Part shown: positions 51,679-59,972 of the stretch, piece by piece
Layout of the letters: the number at the start of each line of letters is the position of its first letter
Numbering within the stretch: the stretch's first letter is position 1
Origin: Loktanella sp. PT4BL
GTDB taxonomy: Bacteria > Pseudomonadota > Alphaproteobacteria > Rhodobacterales > Rhodobacteraceae
DNA length: 64,000 nucleotides
Reading direction: 5' to 3'
Assembly (NCBI RefSeq): GCF_003201935.1
Contig: NZ_QJJL01000003.1
Span: forward strand, 372,001 to 436,000
Notes under the pieces: model-generated
The model's database searches: none
What the model saw: the letters and a program-made list of their open reading frames with translations, nothing else
What the model was told of the DNA's origin: nothing
Program-made: the position numbers and the translations under genes

Positions 51679-52357
51679 CAGTCTCTTTTTGAGCCGCGCT
51701 CAACGAACGCTCAAATGCCACGGCTTGTTTAATCGCTTGGATTGGGATCTCGTAAATACTTGCTAAATAGCGAAAATCATCAAATTCATTGAACTCGGTG
51801 TAGATCGTATGAGTAGAAACCCCAAATTCATCTAATAGCGGATCGCCAAAAAATCGCTTTGGATCAATGACCACTGCTTGGTAGTCAGCAGGCCGCCAAC
51901 GTGCTGCCAAATCTTCTTCGTACTCAAGATCATTCAGTGACTGATCCACGATATCCTTGAAAACTTTTTGACCAGGGTATTTGGACGATAGGCTGACATA
52001 TTCCCCGTCTTCCTCAATCGCATCCATCAAGATGCTCCGTCCGTCTGTTTTGAAGTTTTGGGAAGCTAACGGTCGTTCAATCCCATACTTTTCTTGTGCG
52101 AGACGCATTGCGAACCGGATTGCCTGCATGGAAATACCAGCACTTCGCATCGACGCCACAACCCTGACTTCGACAAGGTCCAAAAAACTGATTTCAGTTG
52201 AGTCTTCCAAGAATTGGTAATGCGCGTGCCAAAGAGGTTCATCGGTCCCACTGCCTCGTGTCCACCGCAAGACCTGCTGAGGGGTGCGGCCGACAAGCCG
52301 AGCAGCCTCACGTGGGGTATACACACCTTGTCCTAGAATACTGTCGTCGAGTGGCAC
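51659..52357 (-). CDS. Antitoxin with MerR-like HTH and DUF433-like domain, VapB45-like
   Basis: 232 residues. N-terminal helix-turn-helix region VYTPREAARLVGRTPQQVLRWTRG, then HYQFLEDSTEISFLDLVEVRVVASMRSAGISMQAIR, and a C-terminal DUF433-like segment (GVSTHTIYTEFNEFD) that would bind the toxin. Length matches VapB45 of mycobacteria, about 239 residues from memory. First of a two-gene toxin-antitoxin unit, placed after uvrB on the same strand. Confidence 0.78.
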   Translation of the reverse strand: MPLDDSILGQGVYTPREAARLVGRTPQQVLRWTRGSGTDEPLWHAHYQFLEDSTEISFLDLVEVRVVASMRSAGISMQAIRFAMRLAQEKYGIERPLASQNFKTDGRSILMDAIEEDGEYVSLSSKYPGQKVFKDIVDQSLNDLEYEEDLAARWRPADYQAVVIDPKRFFGDPLLDEFGVSTHTIYTEFNEFDDFRYLASIYEIPIQAIKQAVAFERSLSAAQKETDGQNTV

Positions 52358-52412
52358 TTGCGATCTCCTTAGCCCACATCTAGTTACATAAAGTGTATTT
52401 GGGAATCCCTAA

Positions 52413-54623
52413 TTACTTCCGCTTACCCCCATACCTGCTCTTCCCGCCGCGCATACCCCCACGTCCGCCAGTACTCCGGCCTGACGCCTTCTGCGCGTCA
52501 TCGACTGCGCGGTCCACGGCCTGTTGCCGTGCCAGCGGGTCATCCGAGATCGTGAGTTCCACGGTTTCCAGCCGCTTCACCTCGTCCCGCAGGCGGGCGG
52601 CCTCTTCGAATTCGAGGTTTTCGGCGGCTTTGCGCATGTCCGCGCGCAGACCGTCGAGCACCGCCTGCAAATTCGCACCCGCCATCGGTTTGTCGACCTT
52701 GGCAGTGACGCGGTTCATATCGACGTCGCCTTTGTAGAGGCCCGCCAGAATATCCTCGACGTTCTTTTTCACCGTCATCGGGGTGATGCCGTGTTCTTCG
52801 TTATAGGCGAGTTGCTTGGCGCGGCGGCGTTCGGTTTCCTTCATCGCCCGTTCCATCGAACCGGTGATCCGGTCGGCGTACATGATCACGCGGCCTTCCG
52901 CGTTGCGCGCGGCGCGGCCGATGGTTTGGACAAGGGACGTCTCGGACCGCAGGAAGCCTTCTTTATCCGCATCCAGAATGGCAACCAGACCACATTCGGG
53001 AATGTCGAGCCCCTCGCGCAGCAGGTTGATCCCGATCAGCACGTCGAAGGCCCCCAGCCGCAGGTCGCGGAGGATTTCGATGCGCTCGATGGTGTCAATA
53101 TCCGAGTGCATATAGCGCACGCGGATGCCCTGTTCGTGCATGTATTCGGTCAGGTCCTCGGCCATGCGTTTGGTCAGGGTCGTGACCAGCGTGCGGTAGC
53201 CGTCGGCGGCAACTTTACGGACCTCGTCCAGCAGGTCGTCAACCTGCATATCGACGGGGCGAATTTCGATTTGCGGGTCGATCAGGCCGGTGGGGCGGAT
53301 GATCTGTTCGGTGAAGACACCGCCCGTCTGTTCCAGCTCCCACGCCGCAGGGGTGGCCGAGACAAATACGGATTGCGGGCGCATGGCGTCCCATTCTTCG
53401 AATTTGAGCGGGCGGTTATCCATACAAGAGGGCAGCCGGAACCCATGTTCGGCCAGTGTGAATTTGCGCCGGTAGTCGCCTTTGTACATGCCGCCGATCT
53501 GCGGGACCGAGACGTGGCTTTCATCGGCAAAGACGATGGCGTTGTCGGGAATGAATTCGAAGAGCGTGGGGGGCGGTTCACCCGGTGCGCGGCCCGTGAG
53601 GTAGCGCGAGTAGTTTTCGATGCCGTTGCAGACACCTGTTGCCTCGAGCATTTCAAGGTCGAAATTGGTGCGTTGTTCCAGCCGCTGCGCCTCGAGCAGT
53701 TTGCCGTCTGCGACCAGTTGGTCGAGCCGCATCCGGAGTTCCTTTTTGATCCCGATGATGGCCTGCTGCATTGTGGGTTTCGGCGTCACATAGTGCGAAT
53801 TGGCGTAGATGCGCACCTTGTCGAAACTGTCGGTTTTCTCGCCCGTCAGCGGGTCGAATTCGGTGATGGATTCCAGTTCCTCGCCAAAGAACGACAGTTT
53901 CCATGCACGGTCATCCAGGTGGGCGGGCCAAATCTCTAAACTGTCGCCGCGCACGCGGAAGGTGCCGCGCTGGAAGGCGGCATCGTTGCGGCGGTATTGT
54001 TGCGCGATCAGGTCGGCGATGATCTGGCGCTGGTCATAGTCGGTGCCCGCGTGGATGTCCTGCGTCATCGCCCCATAGGTTTCGACCGACCCGATCCCGT
54101 AAATGCAAGAGACAGAGGCCACGATGATCACGTCGTCCCGTTCCAAGAGCGCGCGGGTGGCCGCGTGGCGCATCCGGTCGATCTGTTCGTTGATCTGGGA
54201 TTCTTTCTCGATGTAGGTGTCTGAGCGGGCGACGTAGGCTTCGGGCTGGTAGTAGTCGTAGTAGGACACGAAATACTCGACTGCGTTATCGGGAAAGAAG
54301 CCTTTGAATTCGCCGTAAAGCTGGGCTGCGAGGGTCTTGTTGGGCGCAAGGATGATCGCGGGGCGCTGGGTTTGTTCGATCATTTTCGCCATGGTGAAGG
54401 TTTTGCCCGTACCGGTCGCGCCCAAGAGCACCTGGTCGCGTTCACCAGCCAGGATACCGGCGCTGAGTTCGGCAATCGCGGTGGGCTGGTCGCCTGCCGG
54501 TTCAAACTCGGTTTTCAGCACGAATTGCTTGCCGCCTTCCAGCTTTTCGCGGGTTTTGACGTCAGGGGCGGGGTTGGCGAGGAACTGGTCAATCTCGCGT
54601 TTGTCGGTCTGGGCGTAGGCCAT
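52413..54623 (-). CDS. uvrB: Excinuclease ABC subunit B
   Basis: DNA-repair helicase-like protein that verifies damage and loads UvrC. 736 residues. Walker [16 protein letters not shown], beta-hairpin region [38 protein letters not shown] (motif II), [39 protein letters not shown], and a UVR domain near the C-terminus ([16 protein letters not shown]). The C-terminal tail is rich in Gly/Arg/Lys ([17 protein letters not shown]), as in alphaproteobacterial UvrB. Confidence 0.97.
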   Translation of the reverse strand: MAYAQTDKREIDQFLANPAPDVKTREKLEGGKQFVLKTEFEPAGDQPTAIAELSAGILAGERDQVLLGATGTGKTFTMAKMIEQTQRPAIILAPNKTLAAQLYGEFKGFFPDNAVEYFVSYYDYYQPEAYVARSDTYIEKESQINEQIDRMRHAATRALLERDDVIIVASVSCIYGIGSVETYGAMTQDIHAGTDYDQRQIIADLIAQQYRRNDAAFQRGTFRVRGDSLEIWPAHLDDRAWKLSFFGEELESITEFDPLTGEKTDSFDKVRIYANSHYVTPKPTMQQAIIGIKKELRMRLDQLVADGKLLEAQRLEQRTNFDLEMLEATGVCNGIENYSRYLTGRAPGEPPPTLFEFIPDNAIVFADESHVSVPQIGGMYKGDYRRKFTLAEHGFRLPSCMDNRPLKFEEWDAMRPQSVFVSATPAAWELEQTGGVFTEQIIRPTGLIDPQIEIRPVDMQVDDLLDEVRKVAADGYRTLVTTLTKRMAEDLTEYMHEQGIRVRYMHSDIDTIERIEILRDLRLGAFDVLIGINLLREGLDIPECGLVAILDADKEGFLRSETSLVQTIGRAARNAEGRVIMYADRITGSMERAMKETERRRAKQLAYNEEHGITPMTVKKNVEDILAGLYKGDVDMNRVTAKVDKPMAGANLQAVLDGLRADMRKAAENLEFEEAARLRDEVKRLETVELTISDDPLARQQAVDRAVDDAQKASGRSTGGRGGMRGGKSRYGGKRK

Positions 54624-54685
54624 TGGGATCGGTCCTTTGGGGTTATGCCTATAGTTGATGTGTTTGGGGTGGGGTTCAAGGGTGG

Positions 54686-54708
54686 CTCCTGACAGGATGT
54701 GTCAGGAG
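54686..54708. other. Hairpin in the uvrB upstream region
   Basis: Perfect nine-base inverted repeat CTCCTGACA/TGTCAGGAG with a five-base loop. It lies about 65 bases upstream of the uvrB start. No LexA-type box was recognised; function unknown. Confidence 0.5.
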
Positions 54709-54852
54709 TGTCAGCGTTTACGGCGCCGTCCACGCATCGCTGCTGCAACAGATGCGATCATCCCGGCTGCACTGTTTCCGGTCCGATTGCCGTTTTCCGG
54801 TCGCAATAGTGTGTGTTTTGACTAAGCCGAGGATCATGTTAGGTCTGCACTT

Positions 54853-55290
54853 GTGAAGAGTATGGTTTTGTCATTCCCCGCGCGCCGAAACGTCCTTGCG
54901 CTTGTGCTTGCTGCTTGCGGCAGCATTGGCGCGGCTGATGCTGATATCGCTTTCCAGTCGCCTTCCGGAAATATCCGCTGTGACATGACCCGCGGTGCGC
55001 CCTTGGCTGTGCAATGCAACCTTGGTGTGGACGTGCAGAGCTATACCAATCGTCCGGCGTCCTGTGATGGTGACTGGGGGACAACCTTTGGTGTCGGTCA
55101 GACGGGTCGTGGCCAATTGGTCTGTGTGACTGATGATGTTCTGACGCAGCAGGAGCGTGACGTCCTGCCTTACGGCAGCAGCGCCATCCTTGACGGTATT
55201 ACCTGCCAGTCAGAGCTTTCGGGTGTGACCTGCACCAATCTTGAAGGCGGCGGTTTTGAAGTGCGCCGGGCCGCGCAGCGGATCTTTTAA
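54853..55290 (+). CDS. Small secreted protein, DUF6636-like
   Basis: 145 residues with signal peptide RRNVLALVLAACGSIGAADA. The mature part starts IAFQSPSGNIRCDM and has several cysteines paired in a pattern common to this family (IRCDM, VQCNL, ASCDGDW, LVCVTDD, ITCQSE, VTCTN). Start is GTG 54853 or ATG 54862. No function is known for this secreted Cys-rich family. Confidence 0.75.
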   Translation: MKSMVLSFPARRNVLALVLAACGSIGAADADIAFQSPSGNIRCDMTRGAPLAVQCNLGVDVQSYTNRPASCDGDWGTTFGVGQTGRGQLVCVTDDVLTQQERDVLPYGSSAILDGITCQSELSGVTCTNLEGGGFEVRRAAQRIF

Positions 55291-55366
55291 GGCTTTGACT
55301 TCGTGCGCAGTCGGTTGACCTTGGCGCGCTACGCAATAGTGTCAGCGCGAACAAACGAGGTGCCCC

Positions 55367-56602
55367 ATGTCCGACTATATCGATCCCGTCAAACTTGACC
55401 GTCTTGCCGAAGTGGCGGTGCGCACAGGTGTGAACCTGCAACCTGGGCAGGATCTGGTGATTACAGCACCGATGGCCGCGCTTGATCTGGTGCGCCGCAT
55501 TACCGTGCATGCCTATAAGGCGGGTGCGGGGATTGTGACGCCTTTTTTCAACGATGATGCGATTACCTTGGCGCGCTTTGAACATGCGCCCGATGAAAGC
55601 TTTGATCGTGCGCCGAACTGGTTTTTTGAGGGGATGGCGGCGGCCTTTAAAGGCGGGGCTGCGCGGATGGCGATTACCGGTGATGACCCGATGCTTCTGG
55701 CGGGCCAGGACCCTGCCAAGGTGGCACGGCTGAGCAAGGCAACGTCGCTTGCGGCGAAACCTGCGATGGGGCCGATTGTCGGGTTCGAGGTGAACTGGAA
55801 TATCGTGGCCTACCCGGGTGCTGCATGGGCGGCAAAGGTGTTTCCCGATCTGCCGGTGGAAGAGGCGCAAGGCAAGTTGATGGATGCGATCTATGCCGCG
55901 TCCCGTCTTGAAGGGGATGATCCGGTCGCGAATTGGGCCGCGCATACCGCCACCCTGAAAGAGCGGGTGAACTGGCTGAATGAACAGAATTTCTCGGCGC
56001 TGCATTATATCGGGCCCGGCACGGATCTGATGCTGGGCCTGGCCGATGGCCATATCTGGAAAGGCGGGGCGTCACCTGCGCTCAACGGTGTGATCTGCCA
56101 GCCGAACATTCCCACCGAAGAGGTCTTTACCTGCCCGCATGCCTATAAGGTCGATGGCACCGTGGCCGCAACCAAACCGCTGGCGCATCAGGGGTCTGTC
56201 ATCGAGGATATCGCCGTGCGCTTCGAGGCGGGTCGGATTGTCGAAGCGACCGCCAGCAAGGGCGAAGATGTGTTGAAAGCGTTGCTCAAGACCGATGATG
56301 GCGCGAGCCGGATCGGTGAGGTGGCCTTGGTGCCGCATTCAAGCCCGATCAGCCAGTCAGGGACACTGTTTTACAACACGCTTTTCGATGAGAACGCGTC
56401 CTGCCATATCGCGCTGGGCCAGTGCTATGCCGATACAATCGAAGGCGGATCGGAGTTGTCGCCTGAAGAATTGAAGCAGAAGGGCGGGAACCAGAGCATT
56501 ATCCACGTTGACTGGATGATGGGCTCGGATGCGGTGGATATCGACGGGATTACCAAGACAGGTGCGCGTGTGCCGGTGATGCGGGGTGGTGAGTGGGCAT
56601 AA
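55367..56602 (+). CDS. M29-family metallo-aminopeptidase
   Basis: Aminopeptidase (AmpS/PepS/AmpT type) of 411 residues. Family blocks: LAEVAVRTGVNLQPGQDLVI, MPTEEVFTCPHA-like segment NIPTEEVFTCPHAYKVDGT with a metal-binding glutamate, GEVALVPHSSPISQSGTLFYNTLFDENASCHIALGQCY, and IIHVDWMMGSD near the C-terminus. Cytoplasmic; broad amino-terminal specificity expected. ATG 55367 has GAGG upstream. Confidence 0.94.
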   Translation: MSDYIDPVKLDRLAEVAVRTGVNLQPGQDLVITAPMAALDLVRRITVHAYKAGAGIVTPFFNDDAITLARFEHAPDESFDRAPNWFFEGMAAAFKGGAARMAITGDDPMLLAGQDPAKVARLSKATSLAAKPAMGPIVGFEVNWNIVAYPGAAWAAKVFPDLPVEEAQGKLMDAIYAASRLEGDDPVANWAAHTATLKERVNWLNEQNFSALHYIGPGTDLMLGLADGHIWKGGASPALNGVICQPNIPTEEVFTCPHAYKVDGTVAATKPLAHQGSVIEDIAVRFEAGRIVEATASKGEDVLKALLKTDDGASRIGEVALVPHSSPISQSGTLFYNTLFDENASCHIALGQCYADTIEGGSELSPEELKQKGGNQSIIHVDWMMGSDAVDIDGITKTGARVPVMRGGEWA

Positions 56603-56606
56603 CTCG

Positions 56607-56653
56607 CCAGAATTTTCAAAAATTCTGGGCCAAATTCTTGGAAGATTTTGGTG
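56607..56653 (+). terminator. Two consecutive hairpins after the aminopeptidase gene
   Basis: First: CCAGAATTTT/AAAATTCTGG (56607-56628), perfect ten-base stem with two-base loop. Second: CCAAATTCTTGG with an imperfect partner GGAAGATTTTGG. They occupy the region after the stop at 56602. Layout is like the twin AT-rich palindromes after hemC. Confidence 0.58.
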
Positions 56654-56722
56654 TGTCCTGCGGCAAATGCTTGCGTCACCACGCCAGTTTGCACATATAG
56701 AGACCAGCCAAGGGAGACCGCG

Positions 56723-57034
56723 ATGCGCGCACGAATCTATAAGCCAGCAAAGACAGCCATGTCGTCAGGCACGGCCAAGACAAAGCATTGGGTTCTGGAA
56801 CATGTGGCCGAAACGGCGCGTGAGGTTGATCCGCTGATGGGCTGGACCTCGTCTTCGGATACGCAGGCGCAGGTCAAGCTGGAATTCGATAGCAAAGAGG
56901 CGGCGCTGGAGTATGCGCGCGAACATGGCATCGACGCGGTTGTGCGTGAACCCAAGCCGCGCAAAGCGAATATCCGCCCCGGTGGATATGGCGAGAATTT
57001 TGCGACCAACCGCCGTGGGGCCTGGACGCATTAG
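56723..57034 (+). CDS. NDUFS4-like accessory subunit of NADH dehydrogenase (complex I)
   Basis: 103 residues; ETC complex I conserved region. Blocks: [58 protein letters not shown] and [12 protein letters not shown] at the C-terminus. Alphaproteobacteria, like mitochondria, carry this 18-kDa subunit. ATG 56723 has GGGAG upstream; a longer frame is not credible. Confidence 0.93.
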   Translation: MRARIYKPAKTAMSSGTAKTKHWVLEHVAETAREVDPLMGWTSSSDTQAQVKLEFDSKEAALEYAREHGIDAVVREPKPRKANIRPGGYGENFATNRRGAWTH

Positions 57035-57088
57035 CACCTCTTGGGGCTTGCCAAAGCCCTCCAAGACGCGCGATACCGCCAAGCGTGC

Positions 57089-57165
57089 GGTCCGATAGCT
57101 CAACTGGATAGAGCAGCTGACTTCTAATCAGCAGGTTGAGGGTTCGAGTCCTTCTCGGATCGCCA
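57089..57165 (+). tRNA. tRNA-Arg (anticodon TCT)
   Basis: Acceptor GGTCCGA pairs with TCGGATC (one G-U), D-arm GCTC..GAGC, anticodon stem GCTGA/TCAGC enclosing CTTCTAA, T-arm GAGGG/CCTTC with TTCGAGT, encoded GCCA end. Anticodon TCT reads AGA/AGG arginine codons. Not overlapped by other genes. The exopolysaccharide locus begins about 130 bases downstream, so the tRNA could be an integration site, though no repeat of its 3' end was found. Confidence 0.95.
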
Positions 57166-57221
57166 TTTGTACAGGTCGGGCTGACCTGCACTGGGGACCA
57201 TTTTTGGGGCCAAATTTCACC

Positions 57222-57236
57222 TTAATCACTCTTTAA
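57222..57236 (+). promoter_or_regulatory. Perfect CtrA-type box before the sugar transferase
   Basis: TTAA-TCACTCT-TTAA: two TTAA half-sites with a seven-base spacer, the consensus bound by the cell-cycle and GTA regulator CtrA. It lies about 57 bases upstream of the likely start at 57293. Binding is inferred from the consensus only. Confidence 0.6.
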
Positions 57237-57292
57237 CCTTCTTCGTGAAAGTTGACAGCGAAAGACGTGCTGCGTCGTGTCTTTCGGGTTTT

Positions 57293-57967
57293 ATGAGAGT
57301 GCGGTCTGCCATGTTTGATTTTCAGGACGATATTCTGGACCTGGCCACCCGGCCTGTCATTGACGACGCACACTTGCCATCCCGCCAGTTGCGCCTGTCC
57401 AAACGGGTGTTTGATATCGCGGTGTCCTTGTTGTTGTTGCCGGTCCTGGGGCTGATTGCAGCGGGATTGCTGGTGCTGAACCCAGTGTTCAATCGCGGGT
57501 CCTTGATGCACCGGCAGTTGCGCATGGGATATGCCGGTCAGCCGTTCATGGCCTATAAGTTCCGCTCCATGCGCCATGTGGTGACACATACGCGGGGTGC
57601 TTTCGACCGACTGGAAGAAGATCGCATTTCCAAGCTCGGGGCACTGATGCGCAAATGCCGGATTGATGAACTGCCCCAAATCTTGAATGTTTTGCGCAAA
57701 GAGATGAGCCTGATTGGCCCGCGTCCCGACCTTTTTGATCATGCACTCGCCTATCAAAAACAGGTGCCCGGCTATGCCGCGCGTCATCAGGTCATGCCGG
57801 GGATCAGTGGTCTGGCACAAACCGAGATCGGTTACGTGGACGGTCTGAAGGGAATCAGGCGCAAGGTTGCGGCTGACCATTACTATATCGCGCATGCAAG
57901 CCTGCGGTTTGATCTGTGGATCGCGTGGCGAACGCTTTGTGTGATTGCAGGATGCAAGGGGCGTTAG
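57293..57967 (+). CDS. Membrane-bound sugar-1-phosphate transferase (initiating glycosyltransferase)
   Basis: Starts exopolysaccharide assembly by putting a sugar phosphate on undecaprenyl phosphate (short WcaJ/ExoY-like type). Blocks: KRVFDIAVSLLLLPVLGLIAAG (membrane hairpin), KFRSM, LGALMRKCRIDELPQILNVL and SLIGPRPDLFDH, VMPGISGLAQ. The start is uncertain: ATG 57293 or 57311, or GTG 57245; none has a strong ribosome site. It leads toward the ghs-like genes and is part of the same locus as wzz- and wzx-like genes. Confidence 0.9.
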   Translation: MRVRSAMFDFQDDILDLATRPVIDDAHLPSRQLRLSKRVFDIAVSLLLLPVLGLIAAGLLVLNPVFNRGSLMHRQLRMGYAGQPFMAYKFRSMRHVVTHTRGAFDRLEEDRISKLGALMRKCRIDELPQILNVLRKEMSLIGPRPDLFDHALAYQKQVPGYAARHQVMPGISGLAQTEIGYVDGLKGIRRKVAADHYYIAHASLRFDLWIAWRTLCVIAGCKGR

Positions 57968-58071
57968 TTTCAGGCGCCGGGGGTGTTGCACACCGCAACG
58001 TGCGCCGGTCAAGGCGGTTGGTAAGTATAGGTCCGTAAGCATTGAGGTTCATTCCTAACTGGAGACCGAGA

Positions 58072-58329
58072 ATGCCTGATCCCTTTGACACCGATTATGT
58101 GAATCTGACCTCGCCTGCTGTGGCGCATTATGTCATCGCGCCCTCTGATCTATCCGACTTGCCGGTGCGGCCGCGCGCGCTTTACGTCAATTCCGCAGGG
58201 ACGGCCGCGTTGCAGGATGCCGCCGGAGAAGTTGTCACCTACGATCTTGCGGCGGGTGTTGTGTTGTCGATCCGTCCTGTACGGGTGCTGGCCTCGGGGA
58301 CCACCGCGCAACTGGTGGCGTGGTACTGA
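58072..58329 (+). CDS. ghsA: GTA head-spike base protein, GhsA-like (RCAP_rcc01079 family)
   Basis: 85 residues from ATG 58072 with GGAGACC upstream. Blocks: DPFDTDYVNLTSPAVAHYVI, RPRALYVNSAGTAALQD and LSIRPVRVLASGTTAQL, like phage proteins that form a spike base. The paired gene directly downstream is large and fibre-like, as in the ghsAB pair of R. capsulatus, whose products form head spikes that bind capsule. Assignment is from recollection of the family and pair layout; not searched. Confidence 0.78.
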   Translation: MPDPFDTDYVNLTSPAVAHYVIAPSDLSDLPVRPRALYVNSAGTAALQDAAGEVVTYDLAAGVVLSIRPVRVLASGTTAQLVAWY

Positions 58330-58331
58330 GC

Positions 58332-59936
58332 ATGATTGGTGTAGAGCTTTCGCCAAGTGCGGGGTCGGGCCATGTGCCCGCACCGCAGCCGCTGGCTGCG
58401 TTCTTTGCCCATGGCGGGGGCCGGTCTGTTGCTCTTGCGCCGGGTTTTGAGGATGGTCTGACCATCTGGACCGAAGTGGGACCCCACCATGCCGCCCGTC
58501 TGCGTCTGGACCAGACAGACCCCACGATGCGGATGTCATGGCGTGAAACGCAACTGGTTGAACTGCGCAATGTCTATCCTGTGGGCCGCATGACCCTGAC
58601 GGGCAGTTGGTCGCAATTGCAGACTTCGGGGTCGGGGTTCGCGGCCAGCTATACCGGCAATCGCGCGATCAGCACCGGGTCAACCGGTGCCAGTGCCACC
58701 GTGCAGGTGGGCAGGGATGCGCCCTATGACATGTGGATCAACTATACCGGCCGGACCAGTGGCGGCTATGTCAAAGTCGAGATTGACGGCGCGCAGAGCC
58801 TCGTGAATGAAATCGCCGATCCTGCCGGCTTGGGCTTCAAGGCCTTTTCGAGTTATGCCGCGACCGATCTGACCCGCCGCCAGTCGGTTAAGGTGGCCAG
58901 CGGTCTGACGGGCGAACACACTGTCACCCTGAGCTTTGGTGGTGCCGCGACACCCGGTGGCGGGGCTATTATGGTTGAGGCGGTAGCCATCACGGGCGCC
59001 TTGACTGATCCGCATATCCTGCCGCCGCTTTGGACGCCGGACACGGCCTATGCGATGGGAGACGAGGTGCAATTCGGCGGCATGTATTATGCCGCCCGTG
59101 CCAGTGGTGTCAGCGGCACAGCGGGCCCGACCCATATGAGCGGGATCGCCTCGGACGGGGCGCTGGATTGGCGGGTGGACAGCCGCCCGACCTATCCAAG
59201 CTTTGCCATCATCGATTATGCGTCCGAGCGCGAATATGCCGCGCGTCTGGATGTCGGTGACAGTGTCGTGGAAGTGGGTGGACAGACCCATGGCCGTGAT
59301 ACGCTGGATGCACGGTCGATCACACTTGATGGTGTGCCCTGGGTGCCTGCAACCACGGGCAACGGCCTGAGTGTGGGACGCCGGATCGCAATGGTCGAGA
59401 CCTCGACATGGCAAGGTGGCGGCAGTGGTCCGCTGGCGACCTGCCAGACCAGCCGCGCGATCACTGCCGGTGCGATCCACCACACCGTGCAGGTCGCTGT
59501 CACGGCCGCCAGTTTTGATGTGGAATGGTTCTATGCCGGCATGTTGCCTTTTGTGCGCTGGGAAGGCGAAACAGCGGCGACGGTGATCGAGACCCTGACG
59601 GCGGAAAACGGAACGTCTGTCAGCCCAGCGGATTATGCGGGCCAGACGGATGATCTGGTGGCCTTTCCCGCCACCCGCAAGCTGGGTTTGACGGGTGCCA
59701 CAGCTGTGGGCAGTTTTGTTTATGGCCATGAGGCGGGTGCGCTTTCGGCGGCGGGCAACAGGCTTGATGCGTTTGACGCGTTCGTCTTGCCAAATATCGA
59801 AGGCCGCACCGCCAGCGGATCAATTGATTGGCCCGCAAAGGCCTATATCAGTGCAAATGTGGATGGCGGATTGACCCTGCAAGAGGGCGATCTTTTGCAG
59901 TTTTACAACCGGCACGTGATCTCGGTAACACCGTAA
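58332..59936 (+). CDS. ghsB: GTA head-spike fibre protein, GhsB-like
   Basis: 534 residues from ATG 58332, 2 bases after ghsA. Modular and glycine/threonine-rich: an N-terminal region, a beta-rich middle (GSGFAASYTGNRAISTGSTG, carbohydrate-binding-like), a small aromatic repeat (TPDTAYAMGDEVQFGGMYYAARASG) like CBM5/12-type or phage-tail motifs, and a C-terminal domain ending QFYNRHVISVTP. Probably binds the cell's own capsule. Followed by a good terminator. No capsid genes are nearby, consistent with a split GTA. Confidence 0.76.
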   Translation: MIGVELSPSAGSGHVPAPQPLAAFFAHGGGRSVALAPGFEDGLTIWTEVGPHHAARLRLDQTDPTMRMSWRETQLVELRNVYPVGRMTLTGSWSQLQTSGSGFAASYTGNRAISTGSTGASATVQVGRDAPYDMWINYTGRTSGGYVKVEIDGAQSLVNEIADPAGLGFKAFSSYAATDLTRRQSVKVASGLTGEHTVTLSFGGAATPGGGAIMVEAVAITGALTDPHILPPLWTPDTAYAMGDEVQFGGMYYAARASGVSGTAGPTHMSGIASDGALDWRVDSRPTYPSFAIIDYASEREYAARLDVGDSVVEVGGQTHGRDTLDARSITLDGVPWVPATTGNGLSVGRRIAMVETSTWQGGGSGPLATCQTSRAITAGAIHHTVQVAVTAASFDVEWFYAGMLPFVRWEGETAATVIETLTAENGTSVSPADYAGQTDDLVAFPATRKLGLTGATAVGSFVYGHEAGALSAAGNRLDAFDAFVLPNIEGRTASGSIDWPAKAYISANVDGGLTLQEGDLLQFYNRHVISVTP

Positions 59937-59942
59937 GGATTA

Positions 59943-59966
59943 GGGCCGCCGCGTGCGGCCCTTTTT
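59943..59966 (+). terminator. Rho-independent terminator after ghsB
   Basis: Seven-base stem GGGCCGC/GCGGCCC, loop CGCGT, followed by five T at 59962-59966. Starts 7 bases after the ghsB stop and separates it from the convergent polysaccharide gene. Confidence 0.88.
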
Positions 59967-59972
59967 CTGACC

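Noticed and set aside
54709..54852. Short minus-strand reading frame ending in a basic tail (MRGRRRKR) upstream of uvrB
   Set aside because: Only a TTG start, under 40 codons, no ribosome site; looks like chance or a remnant.
58072..59936. Prophage remnant
   Set aside because: Only a spike-like pair is present, without capsid, portal, integrase or lysis genes; layout matches the separately located ghsAB genes of gene transfer agents better.
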